Position numbers and translations under genes: made by a program
The notes under the pieces: generated by a model
What the model saw: the letters and a program-made list of their open reading frames with translations, nothing else
The model's database searches: none
Told to the model about the DNA's origin: nothing
Shown: piece after piece, positions 52,724-64,000 of the stretch
Numbering within the stretch: position 1 is the stretch's first letter
Layout: each line of letters opens with the position of its first letter
Origin: Temnothorax longispinosus
Taxonomy: Eukaryota; Arthropoda; Insecta; Hymenoptera; Formicidae
Assembly: GCF_030848805.1 (NCBI RefSeq)
Contig: NC_092362.1
Coordinates: forward strand, 4,960,001 to 5,024,000
DNA length: 64,000 nucleotides
Direction of reading: 5' to 3'

Positions 52724-52862
52724 AAGGCCGGTTCTACAATCAGTCGGATGTCGGAACGCAGCCGATGGTCCAATGAGGAAAATTCGTTTTCGAAAAAGAA
52801 ATTTTCTCATTGGTTGCGTTCCGACATCCGACTACAACATACGACTGATTGTAGAACCGGCC
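52724..52862. mobile_element. MITE with TAA target duplication (GGCCGG ends)
   Basis: Left end GGCCGGTTCTACAATCAGTC is exactly inverted at the right end. TAA flanks both sides (52,721-52,723 and 52,863-52,865). Inner arms with CGGATGTCGGAACGCA also pair. Length is 139 bp with no coding capacity. The duplication size fits PIF/Harbinger-type elements. Confidence 0.85.
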
Positions 52863-53600
52863 TAAAAGATGGATTGAGCTTGTCAATTTCACGTATTAAC
52901 GTTATTTATTTTATCATATTACATTAAAAATGTTAAAATATCAAAAATTAAGAAAATTTTCCACTTAAATATTTTCTTAAATTAGACAATTTGCTATAAA
53001 TTAATAATTTATCGATGGAAGAAATCAGCAGATTCACGGGGTATACCCCTTGATTATTACTTCTTGGCTCGCTCATGCCCAGAAGAAGGACTTTTTATTA
53101 CAGGAAAAAGGATAAAGCATATTATATTCGCGAATTTAAATAAGTGTTATGCTTCAATAATGGAAATCCCGCTTAAACGTACGGAAACTTTTCGTGTTCT
53201 TTAGAGAGAACTGGCACCATTTGAGGTTCGTAACGAGCCTTGGCAGCAGAATTGCCGCGATCACAATGCAAAGGCGAAATCGTACGGGAAAAGTCTCTTT
53301 ATCAAAGCTATATAGAAGGCGTTTCAGCGCATTAAGGTGGCCCACACTGTATTATTACTTTCAATTTATTCTTCTTTCCTCTCCTCGACGATTTCGCGAG
53401 TGCGATGTGAAGTCGAATCGCCGCTAATAGATAAAAATGGCAAATGACAATGGTAGAGTTTAGAAGAAAGAGATATAATAGATTTATATTTTCAATAAGA
53501 TCAGTTTCCGAATTTTTATTTTATTCGTAATTTTCTTTTCTTTTTTATAAAACTTTAAATAACATATAGTACAAAATAATTTAATTTTTTTGTTTCTTAA

Positions 53601-53768
53601 GGCTATTGCACGTAACAAAGTTTTAGTCATAATCGTAAAGCCGTAAGAAAATAGACCAATCACATTCGATTATTCTTCAAGCTCAAGGAGAATAATCGAT
53701 CGACTGTGATTGGTCTATTTTCTTACGACCTTACGATTATGACTAAAACTTTGTTACGTGCAATGGCT
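53601..53768. mobile_element. Foldback element flanked by TTAA
   Basis: Arms of about 75 bp, starting GGCTATTGCACGTAACAAAG, pair at about 95% identity around a short loop. TTAA lies at 53,597-53,600 and 53,769-53,772. TTAA target sites suggest piggyBac-type mobilisation, though two-base mismatches at the ends leave this open. Confidence 0.8.
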
Positions 53769-53946
53769 TTAAACGCTTTCAAAATGTTAATAGTTTCTAC
53801 AATTTTCAAAGAATACTTGCAGTTTATATTATGATAAATTGATAAAAAGTAATATTTCTCTACAAATAAATCATTATTTTTCTCAAATAACTCAATATTA
53901 CAATAAGTTAGAGTGAGACACGTATATTATGTTTTACTCTAACTTA

Positions 53947-54223
53947 GGCCGGTATTCATAGTTGAATCTTATATATTTAAGACCATTTTAAGTACGATCT
54001 TAAGATTTTATGAACCAATCACAGAGCCCTGTATTAGCATCTTAAGGCATTACTTAAGACAGTCTTGAAATAAGATCCGACAAGTGTCATGGACCTAGTT
54101 TACACCGATTACTTGATACGCGTATTAAATAGTAGTTTGATTATTGGTTGATCAGCTCAAATATACTATATTATTCGATACGTATCAAGAGATCGGTGTA
54201 AACTAGGCCTATGAATACGGACC
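53947..54223. mobile_element. MITE with TTA target duplication, interrupted
   Basis: Left end GGCCGGTATTCATAG is matched inverted at the right end (CTATGAATACGGACC). TTA flanks both sides (53,944-53,946 and 54,224-54,226). The GGCCGGT start is shared with the element at 52,724, suggesting a related family. It is interrupted near its right end by another element at 54,094-54,208. Confidence 0.78.
54094..54208. mobile_element. Nested foldback element
   Basis: CCTAGTTTACACCGAT at the left is exactly inverted at the right (ATCGGTGTAAACTAGG), followed by imperfect CTTGATACG arms. It sits inside the 53,947-54,223 MITE, leaving 15 bp of the host element on its right side, so it inserted later. Confidence 0.72.
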
Positions 54224-54284
54224 TTACTGCACTAGTGTGCACCAAGTTCAGCCAATCGATGCAGCTAAAAGAAACAGGCTCATA

Positions 54285-56738
54285 AATGCATGAACGCGAA
54301 TCTAGGCGCAAGACGTGCAACGCCGCAGCATCGCCGCCGCCCCGCCAAGCCGCGCCGCGTCGCTCTCGGCGGGTAAAGTTGATCGCACTGGAGACGAAGC
54401 CGCATCGCCATCTTAATTATCATTCCCCTTTTATTTCTAGAACGCGACGGACAATATGGGACAGATGACAGATCGGCTCCGCCGAACGATTGGCGTCGCG
54501 ATTCCATCGTATGGTAATCGAAACCTATATATTACACCTGCAGTATGTTATCATTTATCGCAGTATTTAACTATCGTGCAGTATGACATTCGAGCATTGA
54601 AAATCTATTTGAACGCGTATTTCACAAGTCTTATTCGGCCGAAAATCTATCGCGCGAATAATCGTCTGAACGATTTCGGATATATTCGTTTATAATTTCG
54701 TTGAGCATATTTAATTTGTACTGTAATGGAAAATAAAGATTGTCATGAAAGGCAAACCTATATGTACTGTTTATCATTCAAAAGGCAGAAAATGCATGAA
54801 CGCGAAACTAGGGGCAAGGCGCGCAGCGCCGCATCAGCAGCACCGCCGCCGCCGCCGCCGCCGTCGCCGTCGTCGCGTCGCTTTCGGCTTTCGGCGATCG
54901 GCGAAGACTGCCGAAAAGTTGATCGCGCGGGAGACGAATAAGTCCCTTCCGCCATCTTAATTACGTTCGCGACGTTCGCGTTCAATTGCAGAACGCACGG
55001 TAGCGGACACGGAACGGGTCAGTTTTTGAACGAGTGTCGATTCCTTTATTCGGTAAGCAAAACCTATATTAAGCTTGCGTATATCAGTTGCTACAATATT
55101 TAATTATCGCGTAATATAGATTCGGCACTCGTACACGCTCCGGCAGGGATAGTGTCCCGCGACATAGGTATATACGTGTATATGTCGACACACGCATACA
55201 TAATCGTCCGATTTGCGCTAAAGATGCAAAATCGAAGTGTTCCCTGTTAGGTACTTTTCGTCTCGTTGCTCCCTCGACTCCGCGCTTCAAGTCACACGTA
55301 CGATACGCGCTTCGTGCGTGTGCGTGTGTCGACATACATATATGTGCCGCGGGATACCATTCCTGCCGGTGCGTGTACAGATAATTCATTCAAACGTATT
55401 TCAGAAGATTTGTTCGGCCGGAAGATCTACCGCGCGAATAATCGAAAAGTCATTTCACCATCTTGCAATTAGATGCATTTCATTGCATTTCTTGATTTAT
55501 TTGTAATATATCGCGTATATGAAATGTGTCATAATTTCGTACGCTCGCAATGTTTCTGCTGTCGCAATATGATTAAGATTTATAATATTGTAGTTTAAAT
55601 CATATCAGAATTAGATTTTTTTATATTACATTTTATACAATTTAATATTTGAGAAAGTAATATTATTATAACATTATTCTTTTATTAAATATTTGTCGAG
55701 TTTACAAATAAGATGATACTTGCATGCAAAAATTATTCTTTAATGTATTTATTTCAGATATTATTTTTATTTTGATATATTTGTATGTGTTACAGATCAG
55801 TGTTGTATGAACATCATACTCCGTTACAATTTTACTGCTGTGCATTATAATGCAACCTGAAGAATTGTAACAAAACTTGTGAGAAGATGAAGGAGGAGGT
55901 TTGACAATCCTCGAAGGAGGAGGCCTAGGAGAGGCATTGGACGTCGGTGAAGCAACTTTGCTGTAAGCATTATTGCTAATTTGTAAAATTAATTATTTCT
56001 TCACGTTTATTTGGATTATTTTATTTTGATTTAAAAATAATAATTTAAAACATGAAACTATTACAAAATTTTATAAAAGTTATTGTTATAAAGAATTTTA
56101 AACAAACATAATAATAATTATTTTAATAAATAATATATATTTAATTGAAAGAAGATTAACGAATTTCATATATATAAACATTATCTTTTGTATCATTGAT
56201 TATTTTGAATGCTAATTTAATTAGGATATTATGTTTTTATATGTTATAGAATCATCATAGCTATACGTGGTTGGTGACTCCACTGTTGTGCATCAGTTGG
56301 TGAGTAACAAAAAACTTTATTAATAACGTAACAAATCTATGAAAATTATATAAAATATATACTCATGTATTGATATTATTGTAATTGTCTTAAAAATAAA
56401 TATAATTCTCTTTTCATAAATTCCTTGCCTTAAAATAGATGACCTATAAACAATTGTAACAGATATTTAATCTTGGACTCATCTTTCATTATTTGTTAGC
56501 TTAGTGTGCTAATGTGCTTGAGGCTACACTAGCACAAATACATATACAGAAAGAGAAAACAAAGCTCAATGATCATTTAACTTTAAAAATACTAATAAAA
56601 TTTAAATGACCTGAATACGTTTTGGTAATATAAAACTATTATTTGTATTAAACATATTAAAAATGGTTTAATCTTTAAATAAAGAATAAAAGAATATAAA
56701 AATATAAAAGTATATATTTTATATAATTTTTTTTCTTT
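54285..56738. repeat. Right arm of the very large inverted repeat
   Basis: Reverse-complement partner of 49,446-51,780. The CCG repeat, the CACACGCATACATAATCG segment, the 220-bp block (once only here) and the plus-strand module B2 appear in mirror order. The spacer between the arms (51,780-54,285) holds the remaining tandem units and the foldback cluster. Confidence 0.88.
55796..56299 (+). repeat. Two-exon spliced module, copy B2
   Basis: Exon 1 is 55,796-55,962 (GTGTTACAG acceptor, TTTGCT|GTAAGC junction). The intron is 55,963-56,249. Exon 2 is 56,250-56,299 (GTTATAG acceptor, GTTG|GTGAGT donor). It is the mirror copy of B1 in the other palindrome arm. The copy A frame is interrupted by TGA in exon 1. 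The purine-rich AGGAGGAGGCCTAGGAGAGG core of exon 1 is kept. Confidence 0.65.
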
Positions 56739-56939
56739 TTATTTACGCAATAGAAATTGAAAGAAAATATTTATATCTGAAGTTAGATCGTGATAAAAGT
56801 AAATAGTTTTATACATATTAGTAAAGATTATTGAAGCAGATTTTTGTTAGATTAAAATTTACTAAAATAAATAAAAAAAATAAGAAACAAATAAAGTTGT
56901 TTTGCAAATATAACACTGACATTTTAAAAATATGAAGCA

Positions 56940-57115
56940 TTTTTGCAGATTTATTCTTCAAAAAAAGTTAGTACAATAAATTCATATATTGCATATATGA
57001 GAAATAGAATAAAAGGATTATCTTTTGATAGGGAAAAAAGTTATTAAATGAGATACATATTTTTCTTAATTCCTGCCCCAATCATTTGTCCAAGATAAAA
57101 TATTTTGGAAAATGT
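56940..57115 (+). repeat. Dispersed repeat, copy 2
   Basis: Diverged same-orientation relative of 15,985-16,175. Shared blocks include ATAGGG and AAGTTATTAAATGAG with similar spacing. Confidence 0.55.
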
Positions 57116-57304
57116 ATAATTATTTTAATAAGTATCTGATTGAGAAATTTCATACATATAGGAATTATTTTCAGAGAGACATAATCTATATCATAATTTT
57201 TCTATTAAATTATAAACAAAATATTTCTTTTGTGTGAAATAATTATTGTCTGACATAGTTATTTCAAACGTTGTTATTTGGATAATAAATTGTACATGTT
57301 ACAG

Positions 57305-57938
57305 ATCACGTTTTCTATAAACCTACGCATCGTCACGCACATCAGTCGTCTCCTCAGGTTGTACCCGCGTGACGATGCGTAGGGTTATAGAACGTTGATC
57401 TATAATTGACTTGTGATTGACTTTTTTATATTATATCATATATGAAAGTATTTCTCTTATTTAATTTAATCATTTATTCAAATGTTTCAGAAAGTAACGA
57501 TTTGGAGAGGGTCGCATCGAGGGAATAATCTTACGCAGCTGACTATCTGGATGGCCAGAGAGGAGGAGGAGACCTTGGGTAGGCATCGGGCGCCAGCGGA
57601 CCAACCTTGCGGTAAATATTTTTTACTCTTGTGTAAAATTAATCATTTCTTTGTGTTTATTTGGATAGTTTGATTTTATTCATTTAAAAATAATAATTAG
57701 AGATAAAGAAATAATTTAAAATTTTATAAACTTTTATTCTTGTGAAAATCTCTTTCGGAAAGTATATCATTATTTCAAAAATATTTAATTGAAAAATGAA
57801 TAAAAAATTCACTTTTTATAAGAATTATTTTTTAAAAAATTAATTACTTTTAACGTTTTTTAACTTTATTTTAAATCTTATATGTTACAGAATCGACGTA
57901 GCTACGTGGCTGACAATTCCGCTGTTGCGCATCGGTCG
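57305..57938 (+). repeat. Two-exon spliced module, copy C
   Basis: A GTTACAG acceptor at 57,304 corresponds to the exon 1 start of B1/B2, but here about 90 bp of AT-rich sequence follows and a second acceptor (GTTTCAG, ending 57,490) opens the conserved core 57,491-57,611 (TTGCG|GTAAAT). The intron is 57,612-57,890. Exon 2 is 57,891-57,938 (GTTACAG acceptor, GTCG|GTGAGT donor). A 2-base loss in exon 2 relative to copy A and a TGA upstream in exon 1 break the copy A frame. A hairpin (57,309-57,338 paired with 57,367-57,394, ACGCATCGTCACGC stem) sits at the 5' end. Confidence 0.6.
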
Positions 57939-58033
57939 GTGAGTGACAAAACTTATTTCAATAAAGCGCCAATTTTAATTTAAATATTTTTTTTTTGCTT
58001 ATTCATCCATATCTTGTATGACAAATTAATTTT

Positions 58034-60150
58034 ATCACTTCAGTGAGTTGTAACACATAGATAGCATTGCTTTTTCGAGAAGACACGAAAAGGCGAATGT
58101 TGTTACATTGTCAGTTACAAAGATCTGTAAGCTGATATCAAACGGTGAATCCGAATAGTATTACAATAGACACGAAATGAATGTCACGTGATCCTTTTAT
58201 CAGCATTTCAATTGTTATGAGTTTTGCTCGTTGGACTTAAAAATAGTAATAGAATTCTTATCACATCTCTGGTTGACATATTTTTCCTTCTTCTTGAATT
58301 TTTTTTAAACGTTATTTTTGCAAACTCTTATATTATAAAGGGCTATACATATTACTACAAGAATGCTAAACATTTTAAAATATTTAAAAAGTAATTGTAT
58401 ATTATGTTAAAACGTGCTACGACGTGCTATATAAAAGATCCTTAAAATCTTAAAATATGACAAAAAATATATAAAGCAGAAATTAATAAAAATTAGATTA
58501 GTAGAGCATACAAGTTAAGCATTAAATTATATATTTCTTCATTATACTATAGTGAAGGAGATATTGCGTACAATTATTTTTATATTACTTTTGTAAATAT
58601 GTAACAGCATGATAAATATGGTCATGGTGTGAGATCCCATAAATGCTTTTCTGCGAAAAAGTTAATTTTTTTAAATGCTCTTAGGTCTCACTAATTTTTA
58701 TGTCAGACAACGTACTTAAAATAATATACATTCTAAAAAGACAAATAAAGAGACTTTTTTCTGTTATATAAATTAAATTTTTAATAGTACAAAAATTGAT
58801 GAAGTGAAGAAACATGTGTATATGTTCACAATATTATAATGCCAACATGTTAAAATTTTTAAAGACGTATACAAAAAAATTATATTGATAGTAATATATG
58901 GTTGATAATAATTTACTGTGAAGGAAATTTATTATTATTCTTTGTGGATCTCACATCATCTATTCTGAATTTGTCATATATGTTTTTGAAAAAAATTCGT
59001 GTAATAACGATATGCGGGCGTTGTGTACGAACTCGTATTCGTGTAATCATGTCAAAGACGGGTTTATAGATTTTTTTTCGGTTGGCGTGTCGCAATTTTT
59101 ATTGAGTTTTATACGTTTGTAGTTTTATTTGCACGTTTATATCGAAAATACATCTGGATATTTGAGAGAAATAGTCGAGTTTATTTTTGCTTGAAACTTT
59201 TGGTACATAGGTAAACTTTCCTCTCAAGTTTACATATAATTCGAACATATCGCAAACAAATATGAAATAATTGTTTGACTAATTTGATTTAATTTCGTAC
59301 AATTAAATTAATTTTTTTGAATTAATATTTTGTTTAATTTCTTAGTCATATTTCGTGGTATAATCTACGCGCGTGTATAACAATCGGGTATTGATAATTA
59401 GCCGGCAATTAAAGTTTTTTTTTTTTCTAACAATCTACTGGCTTGAATACGGCTAGAATATAAACGGTCAAGATCGACGAAAGGTAGGTCCAATTTGATC
59501 TGAAAAGTTAACGGTATTATGCTTGGTAGGTCAATAATGTTGAACAAGCTTGACAAAAGGTATGACCATATTTATTATGCTGTTACATATTTACAAAAGT
59601 AATATAAAAATAATTGTACGCAATATCTCCTTCACTATAGTATAATGAAGAAATATATAATTTAATGCTTAACTTGTATGCTCTACTAATCTAATTTTTA
59701 TTAATTTCTGCTGTATATATTTTCTGTCATATTTTAAGATTTTAAGGATCTTTTACATAGCACGTTTTAACATAATATACAATTACTTTTTAAATATTTT
59801 AAAATGTTTATCATTCTTGTAGTAATATGTATACTGTATAGCCCTTTATAATATAAGAGTTTGCAAAAATAACGTTTAAAAGAAATTCAAGAAGAAGGAA
59901 AGATATATCAACCAGAGATGTAATAAGAATTCTATTACTATTTTTAAGTCCAACGAGCAAAACTTATAACAATTGGAATGCTGATAAAAGGATCACGTGA
60001 CATTCATTTCGTGTCTATTGCAATACTATTCGGATTCACCGTTTGATATCAGCTTACAGATCTATGTAACTGACGATGTAACAACATTCGTCTTTTTGTG
60101 TCTTCTCGAAAAAGCAATGCTATCTATCTGTTACAACTCACTGAAGTGAT
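58034..60150. repeat. Large inverted repeat with 937-bp spacer
   Basis: Left arm 58,034-58,624 and right arm 59,562-60,150 are reverse complements with scattered differences. The outer ends are ATCACTTCAGTGAGTTGTAA and its complement. The inner ends are at ATATGGTCAT. The spacer includes the older repeat shared with 48,830-49,200 and a minus-strand frame (58,913-59,095) without ATG. The arms have no recognisable coding sequence. It may be a foldback transposon or a segmental inversion. Confidence 0.9.
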
Positions 60151-63100
60151 TCACAATACAACACGATGCAATATATGTATTTACGTGCTCATACAATAAT
60201 ATAAAATATTATAAAAGCTCACGTTTAAGAAGTATAAAAGATATTTAAAACAGGAAAAAAACATTAACTGGAGATTCAAGAAAAAACTGTTAACATTTTC
60301 AAATGCAATATAGATAATAGCTCGTAATTGAAATAGCAATTATGTATATTTATATGAGTGATTTAATTGAGTTACTCAATTCTTAAGTCGTTTAATTGTA
60401 TGAAATTTTTAACTGCTTTGAGAGATGATTTATTTTATTTTATCGTATTTTTTTTTGCATGCTTGATATGTAATCAAGTATATCTTAATTTAATAACTAA
60501 ATTCTTCTCTGACATTATTTCAGATACATTATATTTTTTGGAAAACTTTCCAAAAATAGAGTCACATAAAAAATATTAAAATAATTGTTAAAAAGTATTC
60601 AAAAATTGGGATAATAGTCTCTGCACAACTGCACAATTATTTGCAATATATTCGGACAATCATTTCCCAGAAACCGTCTAAATATTTCACTTAGATCATA
60701 ACATTCGTCAGTAGTTCAGGTTTAGTTTAGTTGTTGCCTGTGTCAGTAGTTACCGTTCAACGCAGTTATAGTATTCATGAATAGTTAGTCTTCTATGTTA
60801 CCTTCACTCTGTCAGACCTTTGCCCTCCATTACCTGCATTTACCTGCATTTAACTACTTCGTGTTCAATTTTGCATTGACACATATAGAGAATACATATA
60901 CAATTCAAAGGAACCGTAGTTGTATATTACAGGCATATTAATGAATGATAATGCAAAGAATAGTATTGTCCACCGATTCTATCTATCTTCTATATAAAAT
61001 AAGAAATAAAGCAAATACTTTAGATATTTTACTTTTATGTCAGAGTACATAAAAAGTGCATATGTATATATACATACAAATATATATTTCTAGAAACGTG
61101 TTTTTAATAAAATTTTTAACATATTATTATCTATGAAGTTTTCCAATTTTTAATTGTCTTAAATTAAAACTTTATTTACTTAATATAAATTAACCAAACA
61201 AGCTAAGAAGAGATATTCGATATTTTCGAGACGCGTAAATATAGACTATCAATCTTTATAGATTTATATAGATCTAATTTTTTATATCTTCTTTATACAA
61301 TTTGCGATTATCTACTGAATCATCATATTACAACATTTCGAGGGTGCTTGTCATCATCTTTGATATCAGCAAAGTCAATCGTTCGTTTACACACCCCGCA
61401 ATTTACGTCGCTCTTATTTACGTTTCTTCGTGTGCGAATTTCATCATCATCGTTAATCATAGTCTTGTGGACAACCGGTAGATATAATCGACAGATATCG
61501 ATTGAATGTACGAAAAACTCTGCTCACGTCATCGTCTCATTAATAGACGAAGCAATACGAATTCTGCTCATGAAAAAAAGATTTGCTTCAATGTGACAAC
61601 TTAATTATTTATTTTAATCTTTATGTGATATAAGAACCAGATAAAACATTTACAGGATATGTTAGCAAATGTTAATAATTTAAGTATTCAAAGAAAAATA
61701 ATTATTGGAGGAATATTAATGATAAAACTTACACAAGTGCATAATCGCTGAATAAAATTGTACAAAAGGTGATATATTTAAAGATTTTTGCAAATGGATG
61801 AAATAATTGTTTTATATACCATTTTAAAGTGAATTATACCTATTATATGAACCTTATATATATACGTTTCGGAAGTACCTCAATATATTATTTCACGAGA
61901 AAGTTTTAATTTAAGTTTCTTCACGGGGTTCTGATTTCACTGAACAGTACTTTCAACGCGCACGAATTATACTGATGTACGTTCGAGGAAGAGAGAAAAT
62001 GCTCTCGGCGGAGTTCTACAGGCGATATTACCGCAAGATTAATAACTCCCTTCCTTTCGATTTCGTTTCTTAGGACCGCCAGAAGAAACATATAGCCGGT
62101 TGATTGCGATAAGGAAATTTGGGCTTGTAAATCTACGGAAATCCCCGATGCGGCCCTAGCAGGCGCGAGCCGGGGAGAAGTCGACGGGAGGTAGGGGATT
62201 GGTGTGGGACTGGCTTCCCCCGGGTATGTTTATCTACCGAGTGTGCCGTCTGAATTTAACCGCGAGCAGGAGGTGAGGGCTTATCTTTTATCGGAGATTC
62301 CCGGAGTTCGGAGACTGGGTTTGGCCAACGGCCAAAATGGTAATGCAACCCTCGCGCCAGCAGCCACCGCTGCCGCCGCCACGCTTGAGCTTCATCGAAT
62401 CACATATTCCGATATTCACTCTTCGCTTCTCTATATGACTCTTTCCTCCTGCCGCAACCGAGGTGACGAAAAGGGTGGACGTGAAGTAGATAGAGAAGAG
62501 GTAAAATCCGACGCAACATCTGCAAACGGAAGAAATTTCCGCTACGCTTTTTATGACGACGATTTCGGCACGCGTTAATTATGGACTAAAAGTGCTATTT
62601 ATCAAAACAAATATTAAATGCATTTATGCATCGTGAATACGTATTAAAGGAGTGATAGAACAATTTCACATTTAATGATAAATTTCGAATATTGCGGTGG
62701 ATCCTTTTAGAACATTAAAATTTCATTAACGCCGTTACATTTTGAAACTCTGTAATGCGATATTATATATCATTTATATATTAAAGGTAGTACAAATTAT
62801 ATTGCATAAAATTACAGATAATAACAAAAGATGTAACATATTAAAACATCGAGTACACATACATACATGGTAAAAAGCAGTTAACAATAAAAATTATTTA
62901 GCAGTTTATTAAAGCAAATGTTCAAAGCAATTATTAAAATGTTGTTTTCACAAAAATTTTGGATAATTTTAGATTATACGCGTATTATATGCGTATTATC
63001 ATCAATTGTGAATTGAAAATAAAGAATGAATTCAAAAAGATATATCAAAATCTAATTGTAAGATGTGAGCCGATTAAAATAATATATTGTCCAAGAAGGA

Positions 63101-64000
63101 ATATCACTTGGCCAGTAACCGAGGGTACATATTTTTTGATGTGCAAAAGAAAGACAAATTCAAAGGCGGATAAAATTTCCATTCACATATGTAAGTATAC
63201 CGCATACTCGCTGCGTGAATGACGGTTCAATTTAATAGAATGCAGCGTGCCGGCATAAACAGAGATGAAATTTTATGGAAGCACGACTTTACCCGAGTGC
63301 AGCTTTACACAATAATGAAATTCTATTTTTCTCTCTCCGCTCTCGCTTTCCCCATATCGCAAACGGCAGGCTGCTTGGCATTCTGATCTTGTGCTTTTTC
63401 CCCGATACGAAATAAAAATGCCCGCGGTGCGTTTTGATTGCACCGTCACGACGTTTTTCGATCCAAATACCAATAAAGAAACTTTTCATTAAAATCGCTA
63501 GGCTCCCTCGCTTCAAGCGACGCTGCTGTCAACGCCAGCCGAACCGGTACAACGTAATCGATAATCTATTTTTCCAAAAGGCAACGATGTACAAACCCGT
63601 TTATGGTCCGTAGTCTTTTCACGTCTATGACAACAGCTGGTGATTCCCTATCATCTTCGGAGATCATTGAACAGTAATATCGGAAAACAATTCCGTAGGA
63701 TGTAGATTTACCATCTTGTAGGACGTGTGATAAATGTGAATCTACGAAATCACGAGTTGCCCAAGGGCCGTTCCTTCGCGTTCGGGAAAATAAGTGACTG
63801 CGCACAATAACGGGAAACTGTGGAATAGCTATACCAAGGCAAAATGGTGGTAAGAAGAATCTCGTGTTCGTGACTTTAACGTACTTGCGTTGACGTCGAA
63901 ATGTATGTGTAGCAGTTAAGTTGAAATACGATAAAAACGTACTATAAATCTACGTGCCCTCGCCTTCGGTACAAGAAAATCCATCTGATATACGGATAAC
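60151..64000. other. Flanking stretch without a supportable gene
   Basis: AT-rich to about 61,900, then a GC-richer block at 61,900-62,580 and another at 63,240-63,850. The 124-codon frame at 62,204-62,578 starts with GTG and includes an alanine run. The minus-strand frame at 63,566-63,805 starts with GTG but reads DDRESPAVVIDVKRLRTING, which is more protein-like than most. Neither has clear splice signals, so neither is called as a gene. Confidence 0.45.

Noticed and set aside
62204..62578. 124-codon plus-strand open frame
   Set aside because: It starts with GTG rather than ATG, contains an alanine run from GCC repeats and has no splice signal.

Overview
The window looks like a stretch of insect nuclear genome, most likely hymenopteran and possibly ant. 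It is AT-rich but not depleted in CpG, has long AT-rich non-coding tracts, GA/CT/TA microsatellites, many small foldback transposons, and short GC-richer islands with eukaryotic splice signals. There are no bacterial operons, rRNA genes, tRNA genes that I could recognise, or CRISPR arrays. The taxon is an inference from sequence style only. No long gene of a known family is visible. Most open frames are short and fit chance, and many lack an ATG.

Region by region: 1-9,100 is AT-rich with nothing supportable. 9,100-12,300 (minus strand) holds the best gene candidate: a hypothetical multi-exon gene whose first two exons have an ATG, phase-matched GT/AG junctions and an open frame, preceded by a 382-bp tandem duplication. 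13,400-16,300 has several foldback elements and a hairpin. 18,500-21,640 is a repeat complex: a nested, nearly perfect palindrome (arms about 550 bp), degenerate tandem repeats, then an array of 90-bp (30-codon) units pointing outward from a pivot near 20,830. 21,640-48,580 is mostly unique AT-rich sequence with microsatellites and a few candidate exons (near 21.8, 25.3, 36.1 and 44.1 kb).

48,580-60,150 is the structural core. A very large inverted repeat (about 49,446-51,780 against 54,285-56,738) encloses a spacer of GC-rich tandem units and a cluster of foldback elements with TTA/TAA or TTAA target duplications. Within and beside the arms lie three more copies of the two-exon module of the 9-12 kb gene. 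Their splice sites are kept although their reading frames are broken. A second inverted repeat (58,034-58,624 against 59,562-60,150) follows. 60,151-64,000 is again unremarkable.

Working interpretation: the window is an intergenic or intronic repeat-rich zone in which a gene-like or transposon-borne spliced module has been copied and inverted several times. The items most worth checking are the spliced module family, the 30-codon head-to-head array, and the long palindromes that could give double-stranded RNA if transcribed.
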